Positions 29,391 through 40,315 of a DNA stretch of 64,000 nucleotides are shown piece by piece. Every line of letters starts with the position of its first letter. The first letter of the stretch is position 1. Under the pieces are notes generated by a model, which was not told the origin of the DNA, searched no databases, and saw nothing but the letters and a program-made list of their open reading frames with translations. Source of the DNA: Undaria pinnatifida. Taxonomy: Eukaryota; Sar; Phaeophyceae; Laminariales; Alariaceae. The DNA lies in contig JABAKD010000025.1 of NCBI GenBank assembly GCA_012845835.1, forward strand, positions 13,027,264-13,091,263, given 5' to 3'. Both the position numbers and the translations under genes were made by a program.

Positions 29391-30044
29391 TGTAGGTGCG
29401 CGGCATAACTTTCCTTGTGCGCCCTCGCTATATAGTAAAAATACACATACACTCCAGCTATGAGATCGATGATTTTGTCTAAACTCATCTTTGCAAGCTG
29501 TGTGTGAAACTCCGATTGCGCGGGTATTACTGGGTGTGTGTCCTATTTAAGGATGTTGTTCGGCAACTCCCCATTCAATTACACTAGCTTGCACCAGGGT
29601 CAACAGGATGATGTTAGTCAGTCTGCGCACGGAAGCTATATAACCCGTTTTTGAGGGGGACGAATATGAGAGCTGTGGAAGGGAATGCATCAGCTTATCA
29701 AATGTATGCTGCAACTCGTACAACCAGTCAGGAGAGGGCGGAATGTTCGAAGGGCTGGGGGCGGGTGGGTGCGGGGGAGGGGGTCGGGAGTCGGCGACCT
29801 ATACCCTTAATGAGGACACACAACCCGTAATACGCGCGATCGGAGTATCACACACAGCTTGCAAAGATGCGTTTCGACAAAATCTTCGATCTCACAGCTG
29901 GAGCGTATTTTTTTGTTATATTATACTTTTCTAGCAGATTTGATGTTCTATGTGGTTTCCAAACGTTTTTATGTGTGGTATAAAATGTGTTATAAATTCG
30001 TGGTGTGTTATTGTACACGGATCGCACTAAGTACATTTCAATCA

Positions 30045-30372
30045 ATATGTGTAAACACGATTCTACCGTGCCGATGTGGGGTTTTGAGGTCGCTAATCAT
30101 GAGACAGAGATATGAATTGCAAAATACAACGAGCGAGGTGATGTGGTCATGAAATGTCACCACACCATTGAGTAATCGGGGGAGAAGTGCAAATCGTCAG
30201 TGTTTAGATGGTTACACCCATTGATTTACATGACTGTACCGTGCCGATGTCGGGCTCTGAGGTTGCTACATATAAGACAGAGAAACATCATGGAGAAGTA
30301 CATCAAGCGAGGTGATGTGATAATCCAATGACACCAAAATTGAGCGCGAGGGGGAGAAGTGCATATCCTCTG
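30045..30372 (+). repeat. ~170-bp degenerate repeat, copies C and D
   Basis: Both copies run TACCGTGCCGATGT, then GAGGTCGCTA/GAGGTTGCTA, AAGACAGAG or GAGACAGAG, GCGAGGTGATGTG, and GGGGGAGAAGTGCA. The pair lies inside the large inverted-repeat element. Copies A and B at 24.4-24.9 kb share the central core. Confidence 0.7.
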
Positions 30373-30543
30373 GGACTATACATCTTATTAATTTGAAACA
30401 GAAAGGAAAAAATAACGAAACCTAGATACAGGCTTTCCAATGTCCGAAAATGACTTTTTCGTTTCTGCTGTCTTGAGATATATGCCCGCCCCCATATTAT
30501 ACCTTAGGCACTTTTCATTGCTGTATACTTGCTGTTTTTAGAA

Positions 30544-30720
30544 CCCCCCCCCCCCCCCCATTCATTCCACACTACTCCTTCTCTCTGGTTGTACGTCTCC
30601 CTGATGCATTCCTTCCGCAACCGTCAGATTTGGTCTTTCAAAAAATTTGTAGTTTCCGCGCACAGATGGAGTTGGCCCCCCGTTTCCCCCTCGCGCTCCC
30701 CCCCCCCTCCCCCTGCTCCC
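30544..30720. repeat. C homopolymer and partial internal duplicate
   Basis: Sixteen C at 30,544-30,559. The following 30,600-30,665 resembles 30,795-30,885 (both have a GATGCA word, TTCCTTCC, GTCAGATTT and TAGTTTCCGCGCACAGA), so the right arm was partly duplicated. C-rich sequence continues to 30,720. Confidence 0.65.
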
Positions 30721-31030
30721 TCTTGTTCCAATCCAGGCCCCCACGCCCTTAAATACTCTGCCCTCCCCTCACCGGTTATACGACTCACATGATACACTTG
30801 ATAAACTGATGCACTTCCTTCCACAGCTGTCAGATTTTGTCCCCCTCAATGGATGGATTTTATAGTTTCCGCGCACAGACCGACTAACATCACCCTGTTG
30901 ACCCTGGTAGATACACTGTCGTTCCAAAGGGAATCGCCGACCTATATCCTTAATGAGGACACACACCCAGTAAAACGCGCGATCGGAGTATCACGCACAG
31001 CTTGCAAAGATGGTTTGGACAAAATCTTCG

Positions 31031-31734
31031 TATGTGTTTTTATTTCTATAATAACTATGAACTACAATGCGCCAAGTATACGCCGGGTATTTCGCGAGAG
31101 GGTCGGGGCCGCTACGCGAAAAAAAAGACACGTACTCGTAAGGCAATTTCTTGTAAAGTCGGATTCCGCTAGTCGAAAACGGCCCTTTTCGACTGGACTT
31201 TTTTTCGACTTGAATCTTCTGGTCCTTCTTCTTGTCGTCAGTCGAGTCGATTTTATAGTTTTTGTGCTCTTCTTAGAGGCGGTTGGGGTCGAGGAGGCAC
31301 TGCTGTACAGCAGTCGAAATCGGTTGGGAGCTCTGTGCTTCGCGCTTTCTCCGCGAGCAACGGCTCGATGAACATTCGTCCCAGCGAGTTCGTGGCTTTT
31401 GGCCTAGCCAAAAGCTGCCAAAGCTACGTTTGTGGAGTTGCACTCCGCCGAGAGCCGCCAAAGCTAGAGCAGGCGCAGCCGTTGTCGGCACCACGGGATC
31501 GATACCGCGCGCTGCTGCCGTCGTGTGATAAACGCTGCTGGCGAGCGGAACTAGGGATGCGCGACGCTGACTTGCTCCGAGAAGCAACAGCAGTGATAGC
31601 CGCGCCAGCGTCAGCGCCTTGTACGATACTGCTGTGTGGTATCTGGTATGGGTGTGTGGCCGTGTGGTCGTGTGGCCGTGTGGGTGTGTGTTTGGTGGTG
31701 GGATGGACGATGCGATCGGTTAAAAAAGCACAGT
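31031..31734. other. No gene recognised; short perfect hairpin
   Basis: AGTCGAAAA at 31,171 pairs perfectly with TTTTCGACT ending at 31,194, with a 6-base loop. The stretch 31,280-31,600 has long frames on both strands of alanine/arginine type, but no domain was recognised. Short inverted words (GCCTAGCCAAAAGCTGCC) occur near 31,402. Confidence 0.45.
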
Positions 31735-31799
31735 GTAAAACTTTTTTGACCGGGGTTTTTCAACTGGATCCGCCAGTCGGAATTCTCATAATATCGACC

Positions 31800-32394
31800 C
31801 GCGGGCTGCGCGCTCCCTCGTCGCCGATCCCAAGGGTCGGTTCGGGTGCACTCGCGTGCCCCGCCGAAAGCAGTCGTGGGTGGGCTCGTGCCACAAACCA
31901 AAAGCACTGCTTTAGATGGACTCGAACCCCTCGCCGAAAGCACTGTCTTGGTTGGGCTCGTGCACTGCACTGAACATGCTGCCTTGGATGGGCTCCCTCT
32001 CACCTCTACCGCGTTTCACGATTTTCGCACACACGAGCCACGTAAAAAGATTGACGGCCTTTCTGCTTCCCCACGGAGATTCTTTGCTCATGTTTCTGCT
32101 TCCATCGCCACTGCTGAAGGCTGTACCGGCCGCGGGTCGATTTCACCTGCCGCTGACACCGTGTTTGCTTCGGTTTCTGCCATACCCATCGAGAGCGGCA
32201 CGGACTCCGCAGCAACCCTGGCTGCAGCGACGCCCATCACACAGCCGACTTATCTATCCCGGAGTTCTTTACAGGAGACGGCCCCCGCCGCGACCACCGG
32301 TTCTACTGTGTCAGTCTCCGCCATGCTTGGCGCGCCAGCCCCTCCGTCGTCGAACAGCGACAACTACGGGTAATGCACCCCCGCTGTATATTTT
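31800..32394 (+). pseudogene. Linker before integrase, copy 2
   Basis: The longest open piece, 31,846-32,373, is alanine/serine/threonine-rich and ends APAPPSSNSDNYG. It begins with several units of a repeat reading AESTVLVGLVHCTEHAALDG or similar (48-bp DNA units around CGCCGAAAGCACTGTCTTGG). Copy 1 carries fewer units at 14,370-14,460. SSPIPRVGSG at about 31,815 is the anchor shared with copy 1. Confidence 0.6.
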
Positions 32395-32561
32395 GCATTC
32401 GGGCCCGGCGAGGCCCCTCGGCCATGCTCCAGCCAAGATTCAACCCCATCGCGAGTCCCATGGCCGCGGCCGGCTCCGCCCACCGCCGTGACACCTGCTC
32501 TTGCCGACTCGCCGGTCCGCACGGTGCCACTACCGCTTGACCGTGACCACGCAGAGCCTAT

Positions 32562-33377
32562 ATGAGAACTCCTCTCTCACGTCTCCCGCCTTCTGCTGGT
32601 GACACGCCGACTGCATATGCAAGGTCGGAAGCCCTCGGCAACGCCGCTGAATTGTGGCTCGTTGATTTCGCCACGCGTTTTTCACATGACGATGGGAAGC
32701 GAGAGCAGCACGCAAAGCCGACGTGCCACGCCATGATGCGTTATGTTTCTACCGGCCAGCCATCGGCCCTGCCGCCCGACGTTTTGGCATGCTACCTTTC
32801 GCACAAGCGTCCATGCCTCTCAGACATCAAGGAGATATCGGGTAACGGTCGACTACATACAACCAACGACAACATCGTCCTACTCGTCCGTATCCCGACA
32901 CTCCCGCCAGCAAGGTCTGACCACCCCAACTCTGTGGGGCGAGCTGCTTGCTTGCTAAACGACGAGCCAGTTCGCATCTACGTTCCCCTGCTCATGCGCC
33001 CTTTGACAATGCAAGCTTGTCACTCGACGGCCTCTGGTCACCTTGGCACCACGCGCACGTTACGCGTACTGGAGCAGTTCTTTTGGTGGATTGGCATGAA
33101 TGTGTGCACCCGGTGGTGGCTTCGCCACTGCTTGAAATGCCAAGAGCGGGAAACCCCATGGCCGACTGTCCGCTGGCCCATCATCTCAATGCCTCTACCG
33201 GAAGGTCCAGGTTTAGCCGTCAGTGTTGACCATCCCGGCCCCCTTCCACACACACCACGAGGCAACACCTACATCCTGCTGTTCACCGATCGCTTCAGTC
33301 GTCGGGCCAACATGTTCCCCGTCACTGCCGCTGAGTTTACTGCGGAGGGTACAACCAATATCCTGGTGAACCAATAA
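32562..33377 (+). pseudogene. Integrase zinc finger and first half of core, copy 2
   Basis: This 271-codon piece is the best preserved integrase part of the family. The zinc module is intact: ACHSTASGHLGTTRTLRVLE, then WWIGMNVCTRWWLRHCLKCQ. The core reads VSVDHPGPLPHTPRGNTYIL with the first catalytic aspartate, although the usual aromatic pair after it is HP. It ends TAEGTTNILVNQ and then a stop at the same position as in copy 1. The catalytic aspartate 2 lies beyond the frameshift. Confidence 0.82.
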
Positions 33378-34073
33378 TCCTCTTGTGGGGGTGCCTGCGC
33401 ACCATACTCTCGGAAAACTGACTGCAGTTCTGCTCCAAGCTTTCACAAGCTGTATATCAGCTGTGGGGTGTGCACAAGCTTGCTACATGATCCTAGCATC
33501 CCAACTGTAAGGGAGGCGTTGAGCGGGTAAACCCCACTTTGGCCCGAATGCTAGCTATGGTCGTCAACCAGCGACAAGACGATTGGGACTTGCATCTGCC
33601 CCATGTAGAATTCGCTTACAACAATTTCGTCAGCGCCGCGTCGGGTCTGGCGCCCAACGAGGTCCACATGGGCAGACTCCCACGGTACCCCCTGACGGGT
33701 TTCGACCGAACTGGTGTTGTGGGACACCAGAGTCTACCACCTGGCCTACTGAGGCTTGGCCACTGACCGGCAAAAGTGCGCGAACGACATTGTCCGCGCA
33801 CACCACGCCCTCGCCATTTCCCGTGTTAACCGCAGAAACTCCGCCCTCGCCGAAGCGCTGCGTCCAACACCTAATTTCACTGTGGGTGGTTGGGCATGGG
33901 TATACAATTCTGCCTCTACAATCCGCCGGGGTGTGAAGGCGAACACCGACGCCAAGGTACTCAAGGCCAAACTCGCGCTTAACTGGACGGGCTCGTGCAA
34001 GGTCCTGGCCGTCGGCCCCTGCTCCGCCGCCGAGACCCCGGACGGCTAGCCGCTCGGGAGCAACCTCCTCTAA
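33378..34073 (+). pseudogene. Integrase second half, copy 2
   Basis: In the shifted frame the second catalytic aspartate is glutamate, and a stop replaces the following glycine (ILSEN-stop). The stretch with GGVERVNPTLARM at about 33,510-33,550 keeps the catalytic glutamate. LPHVEFAYNNFVSAASGLAP and AKVLKAKLALNWTGSCKVLA continue the C-terminal region. Frameshifts near 33,735 and 33,895 separate them. Confidence 0.72.
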
Positions 34074-34870
34074 TTGGATCTCCCTTCAAACCTGCCCTGT
34101 TCGGGCGCTCGTCGGCGTGTGGCTGTCGAGCGCTTCAAACCCTGCGCCAACCGCCACGAGAGTGGGGACATACTCAAATACCTACCGGCGGGGCTGGCGC
34201 AGTGCGTGCTCAACATTTTTGCAAGAAGTCCCCGCCGTAACACGTCACTAAAGACGACGTTTCGACTTCCGTTCAACGGCAGGAGGTGGAGCAGATCACT
34301 TGTCATATGTCGGTACGGGGGCGAGGTGGCGTCATTGCGGTGCTATACAAGACGCATTGGGCGGGACTCTCCGAACCGTCCTGCGAGCGGGAAATGGACC
34401 TTCACCTCTCCCGCTCCCACATCTTGCGTTATTGGACCGGATCCCCGGACCAGCACCGCCAGCCCAGCTACCTTTACCGATGAGTGCGGATCGGAGCGGC
34501 AAAGCGTGAGCTCTCCCGCAGCAACGGGGAACGTTTCCTGACGCCGGGCTACGCCTGTGTTCCCCGCGCCGATTGGCTCCGTCACTACCACGACACAGTA
34601 CTCCCTACGGGAGCCCACTTTTGGTACAAGGAAGACGATGGGTAATGGTGCCTTGGAAAAACCAGCGCGAGCACTACCGAGGACAAGGTATACCTGGTCC
34701 GCTTTCTGGACGACCCGGGACCGATTCAACTCACTCTTCCCCCGGCGCGCTACACGACTTCACCGGGAGCCGTACGAGGTTTTTGGTGCATGCAAGTTCA
34801 CATCGCAAGTGCGTTTCCTCGGGGAATCCAACGTAACGTAGACGAATCTCGAGGCGCGGCCGTGGCCAGT
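34074..34870 (+). pseudogene. Chromodomain-like and Tudor/Agenet-like tail, copy 2
   Basis: The chromodomain-like segment reads CHMSVRGRGGVIAVLYKTHW and GLSEPSCEREMDLHLSRSHI at about 34,295-34,440. The Tudor-like segment is at about 34,540-34,770, where AHFWYKEDDG, then a stop, then VYLVRFLDDPGP can be read in changing frames. At least three frame changes and two stops occur. Copy 1 at 16,606 is the cleaner reference. Confidence 0.55.
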
Positions 34871-35726
34871 TGACTTCCAAGTCACCACCGCTCCTCGATA
34901 GTTCTTCAATTTTGGGGTTATGATTTTTTGAGTCTTTGTCTTTGGGTTGTTCTTAGTGTCCTGAGGGTCTTCGTCGGGTTTTTGGGCGGTTCTTTTGATT
35001 TTTTTCTGTCCTGCCGAACCCCCTGCTCAGTGCCGGGTCAGGATTCGGGTAAAACGCCGCTATCTGAGGCGCAGGGCTGTTGCCTTTTTGTCATTGTTCA
35101 ATTTCGCCCTGCCGACGCCCCCCTCAGCCCGGAGCAGGGGGGCGACCAGTGTACGGGTCTGTGTGTCATCCTTTATGTTTTGTGTGTTGTATTTGTTCTG
35201 CTTTTTTATTTGTTTTGTCTAAACACTTCCTCCCCTAGCTGGGCTGTAGGTGTGGACACCTTCCATCCCGGGTATTCGTCGTTTCCTCGTCTAACCCCCC
35301 GCCTTGCCGATGGCCCGCGAGAGGTTTTTCGCATGACTTCTCCCTTGTGTTAGCGCCTGTGTCCCCCTCCATATCGACGACGGTTCGCCTCGCCATAGCA
35401 CCTTTTCTGTTGTTTGTTTACCGTAGAGCCTTTCCTGCCCCCCCCGCCACACCGGTGGCATGCGGCAGGTTCTAGAGCCTTCTCTGCCCCCCCGCCACGC
35501 CGGCGGCATGCGGCAGGTTTTTGATGGGTGACTATTGCCTTGCTGTAGGGTCTGCTTTTCTTTCTACTGCTTTTCTTCCCGTGTTCCTGGCTCCATAGCC
35601 AGGCGGTTAGAGGTGTGGGAGTGGGTTTTGACGAGCCGCATCTTCGGCTCATGGTCTAGTTCGTAGAACCGGAGTTTCCCCGAATCTCCCATATTTTTGC
35701 ATATGCGACTCATCAGGGCCGTCTAG
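34871..35726 (+). other. 3' untranslated region of gypsy copy 2
   Basis: Matches 17,362-18,245 throughout, including GAGTCTTTGTCTTTGGGTTG, AGTGCCGGGTCAGGATTCGG and the paired CCGCCAC...GGCATGCGG inverted repeats at about 35,445 and 35,494. No protein is readable. Confidence 0.6.
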
Positions 35727-35995
35727 TGTTAAGATACGGCCTCGAAAGGCCTGTAGGTATCCGAATTTGAGATAATTTGGATGGATTTCGTATGATAAGG
35801 TTGGCGTTTTATATTCGGGAGAGTTAGGAAGTAGATCGGAGGCACGTGCCTCCGATCTCAGAAGCTATCCCGGGCTCTGGTGGAAACGAATAAAGCTATA
35901 TCTCTACCAAGGAACGAAAGTGAGTACTCTCCGAGGACCTGCTCAATTGGCAGACCTGCAGGGGGCACTCTCTGCCCCCCACCTTTAATTTAACA
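35727..35995 (+). repeat. 3' LTR of gypsy copy 2 (complete)
   Basis: It starts TGTTAAGATA and ends AATTTAACA, 269 bp, the same length as the 5' LTR of copy 1. The centre has GATCGGAGGCACGTGCCTCC GATC-type symmetry at about 35,836-35,857. AATAAAG near 35,888 is a candidate polyadenylation signal. Confidence 0.87.
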
Positions 35996-37030
35996 CTTGG
36001 TCTTGATCAACCCCAGGGGGCGTTGTTCCATGTTTACGTGGTAGTATGTCTCACGAACACACGAAAATGATCAGGCATCAAGCCGGTTTGTTTTTAATAG
36101 ATTTTGAAAAAAGGTGGAACCTACAGAATTTGCAAGTGATTTTGAGGAAGGCTGCCACAAGAGTAACACCAATTTCCTCTGCGTCCCCTTGCACATGAAG
36201 CGCTCTTCGCATGGCGCTTGGCTGTTTCATAAACTCAACATAGCGCACCAGTACTCATAATCAAAACGCCCTAGTACATAGCACGACAAGAACAAGAAGA
36301 ATATCAAATAGTGATAGGTGACTTCTACGGGCGAGGGGCCGCGTCAAACGGAAATATGTTCGGCTAACAAAAACGCTACATTTGTCGTGGTATGCGTCAA
36401 CCGGTGCTGCAATCCGTCGGGCCAGACCACGAATAGTCGAAATTCTTGCCGTGCCTTTAAGATTGCTATTTTAGAGCGTGCGTTCTGTAGACACAATGAA
36501 TGGTGATGATAGGGTGTTCACAAATATTATTCCTGCAGTACATGACTGGGGGAGAGCCCTGAAGACCGATGTGGGAGGTACGAAGTCAGCGGCATTCCAT
36601 CAGCGAACTCGAAAACCTATATTTTGTTGGTTAATCGTGTGCTACCCACCGAGTTACCGAGTAACGTGACTAAGTACTTCAGTGGTTAGTGCTATACTGT
36701 GTAACCAACACAACTTTAACATGTATGTACTGCGTCAGTTGAGGCGCCCAGTCGCCAGACATCGTCTGTCCACAACGTATCAGCCTTGGCGTAGCGTACC
36801 TGTTGTTACGCACAGAGAAGGCGTTGACGTTATATACCGGGCACCACGTGCATCGCAATAGCGTGATAACAAAATATTTTCCCCCCGACGATGAGCCGGA
36901 CAACCATTAACACCGATTTCGCTCTTCAATATTCAATGCCGATCGCCTCTTAAACGTTCAAAGGCGATCACCCAAGTACACTAACAATATCTACCCCCGA
37001 TTATTTTTTTACGATAGCCCTCCCCCAAAA
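35996..37030. other. No gene recognised
   Basis: Only short unsupported frames. The words TACCGAGTTACCGAGTAACG near 36,647 form a weak local repeat. No domain or RNA was recognised. Confidence 0.4.
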
Positions 37031-37039
37031 CCATCGATT

Positions 37040-37250
37040 TTCTTCAACGAACTTTCGATGGCTGCTCGACACGAGGAAGGATTGTCTTGAAAATATATCT
37101 CCATATATGTTTCTTGTTCTGCAAATGATTATCAAATAGTGACGTCGGGGTAGAAAGAGGCACCGTATTCTACGATATACCGCCTGGGACTTGTTTGAAA
37201 ACCATCGGTTTCCGTGCGGAAAAGTTGGGGGCCCACCGTAGAACGACCCC
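37040..37250. repeat. Dispersed repeat A, copy 2
   Basis: Diverged direct copy of 6,300-6,515 (see there). A C run of 11 bases follows immediately at 37,247. Confidence 0.55.
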
Positions 37251-37259
37251 CCCCCCCTT

Positions 37260-38450
37260 CTGTGCCTCTGTACTTAGACCAGGGCTACAGAACGGTTGGT
37301 ACTTATCCGTCATATTTCCGCGATGGCTACGGGTGACTCGCGCGAGTCGCACAACTGTTCTTCTGCAGTCACAATGAATAAATTCCATGCCGACTTCAAG
37401 CGGAATGGAACCGATATGCAATAGATATAGCTACGTATGCTGCACAAACTAGCAGCCTTCCACATAGGTACACAGTCACGCGGGCCACCGGCTCAAATCC
37501 GTGGTGAGAAAGAGGGTACACTGCCCACTGTAGAGTGTAGCCTTGAACCGTACTTCCGGCTACCTGTAGTATTGCTCATTTCACCACTCACTCCGATGCC
37601 CTTGGAGGATTCTCACTACGTCCACGTTAGGGTGAGGTACAAATAGCCCCAAATGAAGACCTTCGTACAGATCAGTTGTGGCATCCATATCTCAGCACAC
37701 CCGACACAATGTTAAATATTCCTGCACGGTCGACGTAAAGTGGTAGAGCGGATGGTAGTCCGCCGACGTTATTTTCTACCTATACTTCATTGGGTTAAGG
37801 GAGCACCATAAGTTATTGGACGCTATGGGGGCATCGGTTTTCTCGTGGGGTCGGACGCATCCTACGGTAACATGTGCAACCTGTTTTGTTTTTCTGAGGA
37901 GCCCTCCTCAGTTCAAAAGCTCTAGACTATACCCCACGCGAATCACTGGCATTACGGGAGATATAAGAACGTTCCCCCCCATGAAACAAGCCCTTGGCCT
38001 AGACAGAATGCAAATAAACTTACAGCGAAAGAAAGTTGGTGTTCCGACAAACTTTGGTTAAGAAACCTCGGTCATTCGGATTTTGTTGCAGCCAAGGACG
38101 TGCTACCTCTATCGTGTGGCTCATGTTTTTCCCGCTGGACTGCATGTGCCACACCCAAAACACAATTATGACAATTCGTTCGGGCGCAACAAGATGAACG
38201 GTCCCATGGCCTCGGTATGGAACGAATATCGTTTGCAAACTAATACCGGCATCGATGTTCCAGACGATTTTGGTTAATAATGAGCTCCGTCATTGATAAA
38301 AGGATTCAGCCGAAAAGTTCCCCCCTGTACCGTAACCCGGTTTCTCCATTTAATCTCGAGAAGTTTTTTCGGTAAAGACCAGGGCTACGGTAGGGTGTCA
38401 CTTTTGGGGGCGTTTTTTGAAGTGACCCGGGGCCACTCACGCTTGTGATC
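37260..38450. repeat. Repeat B (GACCAGGGCTACGG) copies 1-3 and local repeat
   Basis: GACCAGGGCTACAGAACGGT at 37,278 and GACCAGGGCTACGGTAGGGT at 38,379 are direct copies. CCCCCCTGTACCGTAACC at 38,321 is an inverted copy. After the motif come GTGACCCGGGGCCACTCACGC or GGTGACTCGCGCGAGTCGC, so similarity continues for about 80 bp. A separate local repeat, GGTGTTCCGACAAACTTTGG and GATGTTCCAGACGATTTTGG (38,038 and 38,256), is each followed by a CGGTCATT/CCGTCATT word. Confidence 0.6.
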
Positions 38451-39733
38451 CCCGTGTCCATTCGAGGTCATTATCCTTTGTGCTCCGATTCAATTTCGCG
38501 GTGGGAATCCGTAATGGGATGGTGTCCTAGGTTGGCCCCCTAAAAATCATTAGTAAAAAATACTTTTTTGAGTGAGATACAGAGTCTCTCGTACGAGTGG
38601 TAAAAACACGGTTGTGAGGAAGAGGGGTATGGTACTGCAATACGTAGCCTTGGTCTGAGATACCGCGCTCAGAAATGTTCAGCTTTATCCTGATCGTATC
38701 ATGGATCGAAAGATACATATATGTGTATGTGTGTAGACTATGCTTGGATGTTTCCATGCCTAACGTTACACGGAAGAGTACCCCCGTCACGACTTCCGTG
38801 TAGCCTGTGCATAAACGCTTCGTGTTATTAGTGTATTTGGCTGACTGAACACTTAATGCGTGCGACCTAATGGTACACCGTACCAGGAGATCTTTATGCG
38901 ATTGCACATAAAGACCTTTGCTCTAATCCGCGCAACGTGAGCCTCTAATGCCCGACGCTGATCATCATCAGGAATACAGACTGTCTCCGACGATCTAAAT
39001 ATAAGAGCACAGCAACTCGTGGTGAAGGGATTGTCGCGGTCGCACCCGACTCGACTTCCTAACCCGCGGCCACCTTACACGAGATGAGCTAGGGCTTCCT
39101 CAAATAAGGATGTACATAATTACATAAAAAATGAGCTTTTCCCCTTACCATGCGTCTCATACTTCAGCAGAGCCAGCAAAAAGTGGGCAGACGGGCCAGG
39201 CACACTATATAGGAGGGCTGATACCATGTATTACTAGGAGTTTTGGTTTGATTGGGTTCGGTGTCGGGTTGGGTACAATGTAAAGTGTACGTGGTGACTG
39301 TGAGGTAGGCGTGTGCCGATGACTGAATCATTGGATTGAACATGGCAGGGGTTTCCGGTGATTGGCTACATGGCAGCTGAGCGTCGGGATGGCGGCATAA
39401 GCTCTGGCCCATTTTGACCATTTATTTTGTACTGAGTGCACACTGTCTTCTCTATTCGCTTGTACCCGGGAATGACCCACAATGATGCGTTCGTGGTACA
39501 TTACAAAACTGAATCTCAAACAGGATGCCAACCGTTTTCTAAAAATTGGGGCAATGTGCCCTCTATCTCATCATAGCGGACGGGCCAATTGCCCTAGACA
39601 ATATATGAACAACATTTAAATAGTTAGTAAACATGTTCCCCAAGCGTGACCAAAAGGCTGCGTCTGCGTATTGTCCACACGACGGGATGAACTGCGTATA
39701 CCAGGTATGATTGCTACAGGTCCTTCAGCTCAT
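38451..39733. other. No gene recognised
   Basis: The minus frame 38,907-38,527 (126 codons) is the longest and has no recognisable feature. Nothing else could be supported. Confidence 0.4.
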
Positions 39734-39751
39734 CCCCCCCCCCCCCCCCCC
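39734..39751. repeat. C homopolymer (18 bp)
   Basis: Uninterrupted C run just left of the inverted-repeat element at 39,791, as seen also beside the element at 29.4 kb. Confidence 0.9.
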
Positions 39752-39790
39752 TTCCCCCTCCGAGATGTGCACTGCCATGTTCTTGTATAT

Positions 39791-40315
39791 TACCACCAGA
39801 GCTACGGTAGAGGGGGTACGCCGATTTCACTATCCGGGTTTGAGCCACTCTCACGCGAGACTCTGTACCTCAACGGCCAAAAACCTTCAAGTGGTACAGT
39901 AGACATAATACGTTGCTATACATACAGGAAAAAAAGTGTGACTGCTGTGGGTCGGTTTCTGAGAGGCTTCGACTGAATACTCCCACATGTGCTACCGCAG
40001 AGGTGCACCATTTTGATTCTTGTGAGGCCCCTCACTTGGACAGCTCTATACATCACACAAAACATTTACTTTTCAACAAAACTGAATTCTCGTCATGATG
40101 AGCAGGCTCATGGCGGAGATGTAGAAAATATAACACACCACAATAAAGAAAAAAGGAATCGCATTATCCGGCGATTTTATTAATAGATTAAGGAGCCTCG
40201 TCAATGCTCAGAAACCGTTGTTGACAACAACAAAAAAGTGTCACCTCTATCATAGCACGCGTCCTCGTTGAGGAATGAAAATAGGGATATCCCCGTACCG
40301 TAGCCTCTATCACCA
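39791..40315. mobile_element. Repeat B inverted-repeat element (MITE-like)
   Basis: The left end reads ACCAGAGCTACGGTAGAGGG and the right end, on the minus strand, GATAGAGGCTACGGTACGGG. Inside, AAAAAAGTGTGACTGC with GGTTTCTGAGAGGC (about 39,929-39,970) pairs with a reverse-complement block at 40,193-40,245 (GCTCAGAAACCG and AAAAAAGTGTCACC). This gives a ~525-bp unit with subterminal inverted repeats and no transposase. Single ends of the same family occur at 37,278, 38,379, 43,381, 49,450 and 61,800. Confidence 0.65.

Larger units (their letters stand above)
29438..31030. mobile_element. Inverted-repeat element(s) with CTCCAGCT ends
   Basis: The left arm, 29,452-29,725, is the reverse complement of 30,785-31,030 over roughly 250 bp. 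Paired words include GCAAGCTGTGTGTG / CACGCACAGCTTGC, GTTAGTCAGTCTGCGCAC / GCGCACAGACCGACTAAC and the block GGTCAACAGGATGATGTTAG / CTAACATCACCCTGTTGACC. A second, shorter partner of the outer 105 bp lies at 29,802-29,914, so 29,438-29,914 alone would also be a ~477-bp MITE. Its ends read AAATACAC...CTCCAGCT. No transposase was recognised inside. Target duplications are unclear. Related single ends are at 8,574 and 24,167. Confidence 0.7.
31735..35995 (+). mobile_element. Ty3/gypsy element, family N, copy 2 (5'-truncated)
   Basis: It matches copy 1 from the RNase H/integrase linker through to the 3' LTR. No 5' LTR, NADAR, protease or RT was found upstream of about 31,735, and similarity to copy 1 fades there. 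The 3' LTR is complete. The integrase has stops and loses two catalytic-site features, so this copy is dead. The sequence after the LTR (ACTTGGTCTTG) shows no obvious duplicate at the truncated left end. Confidence 0.85.

Noticed and set aside
37735-37800. tRNA-like phrase AAGTGGTAGAGCGGATGG
   Set aside because: The A-box-like part is good, but no T-arm with a GTTCGAATC-type B box follows within tRNA spacing and the anticodon stem does not close with a 7-base loop.
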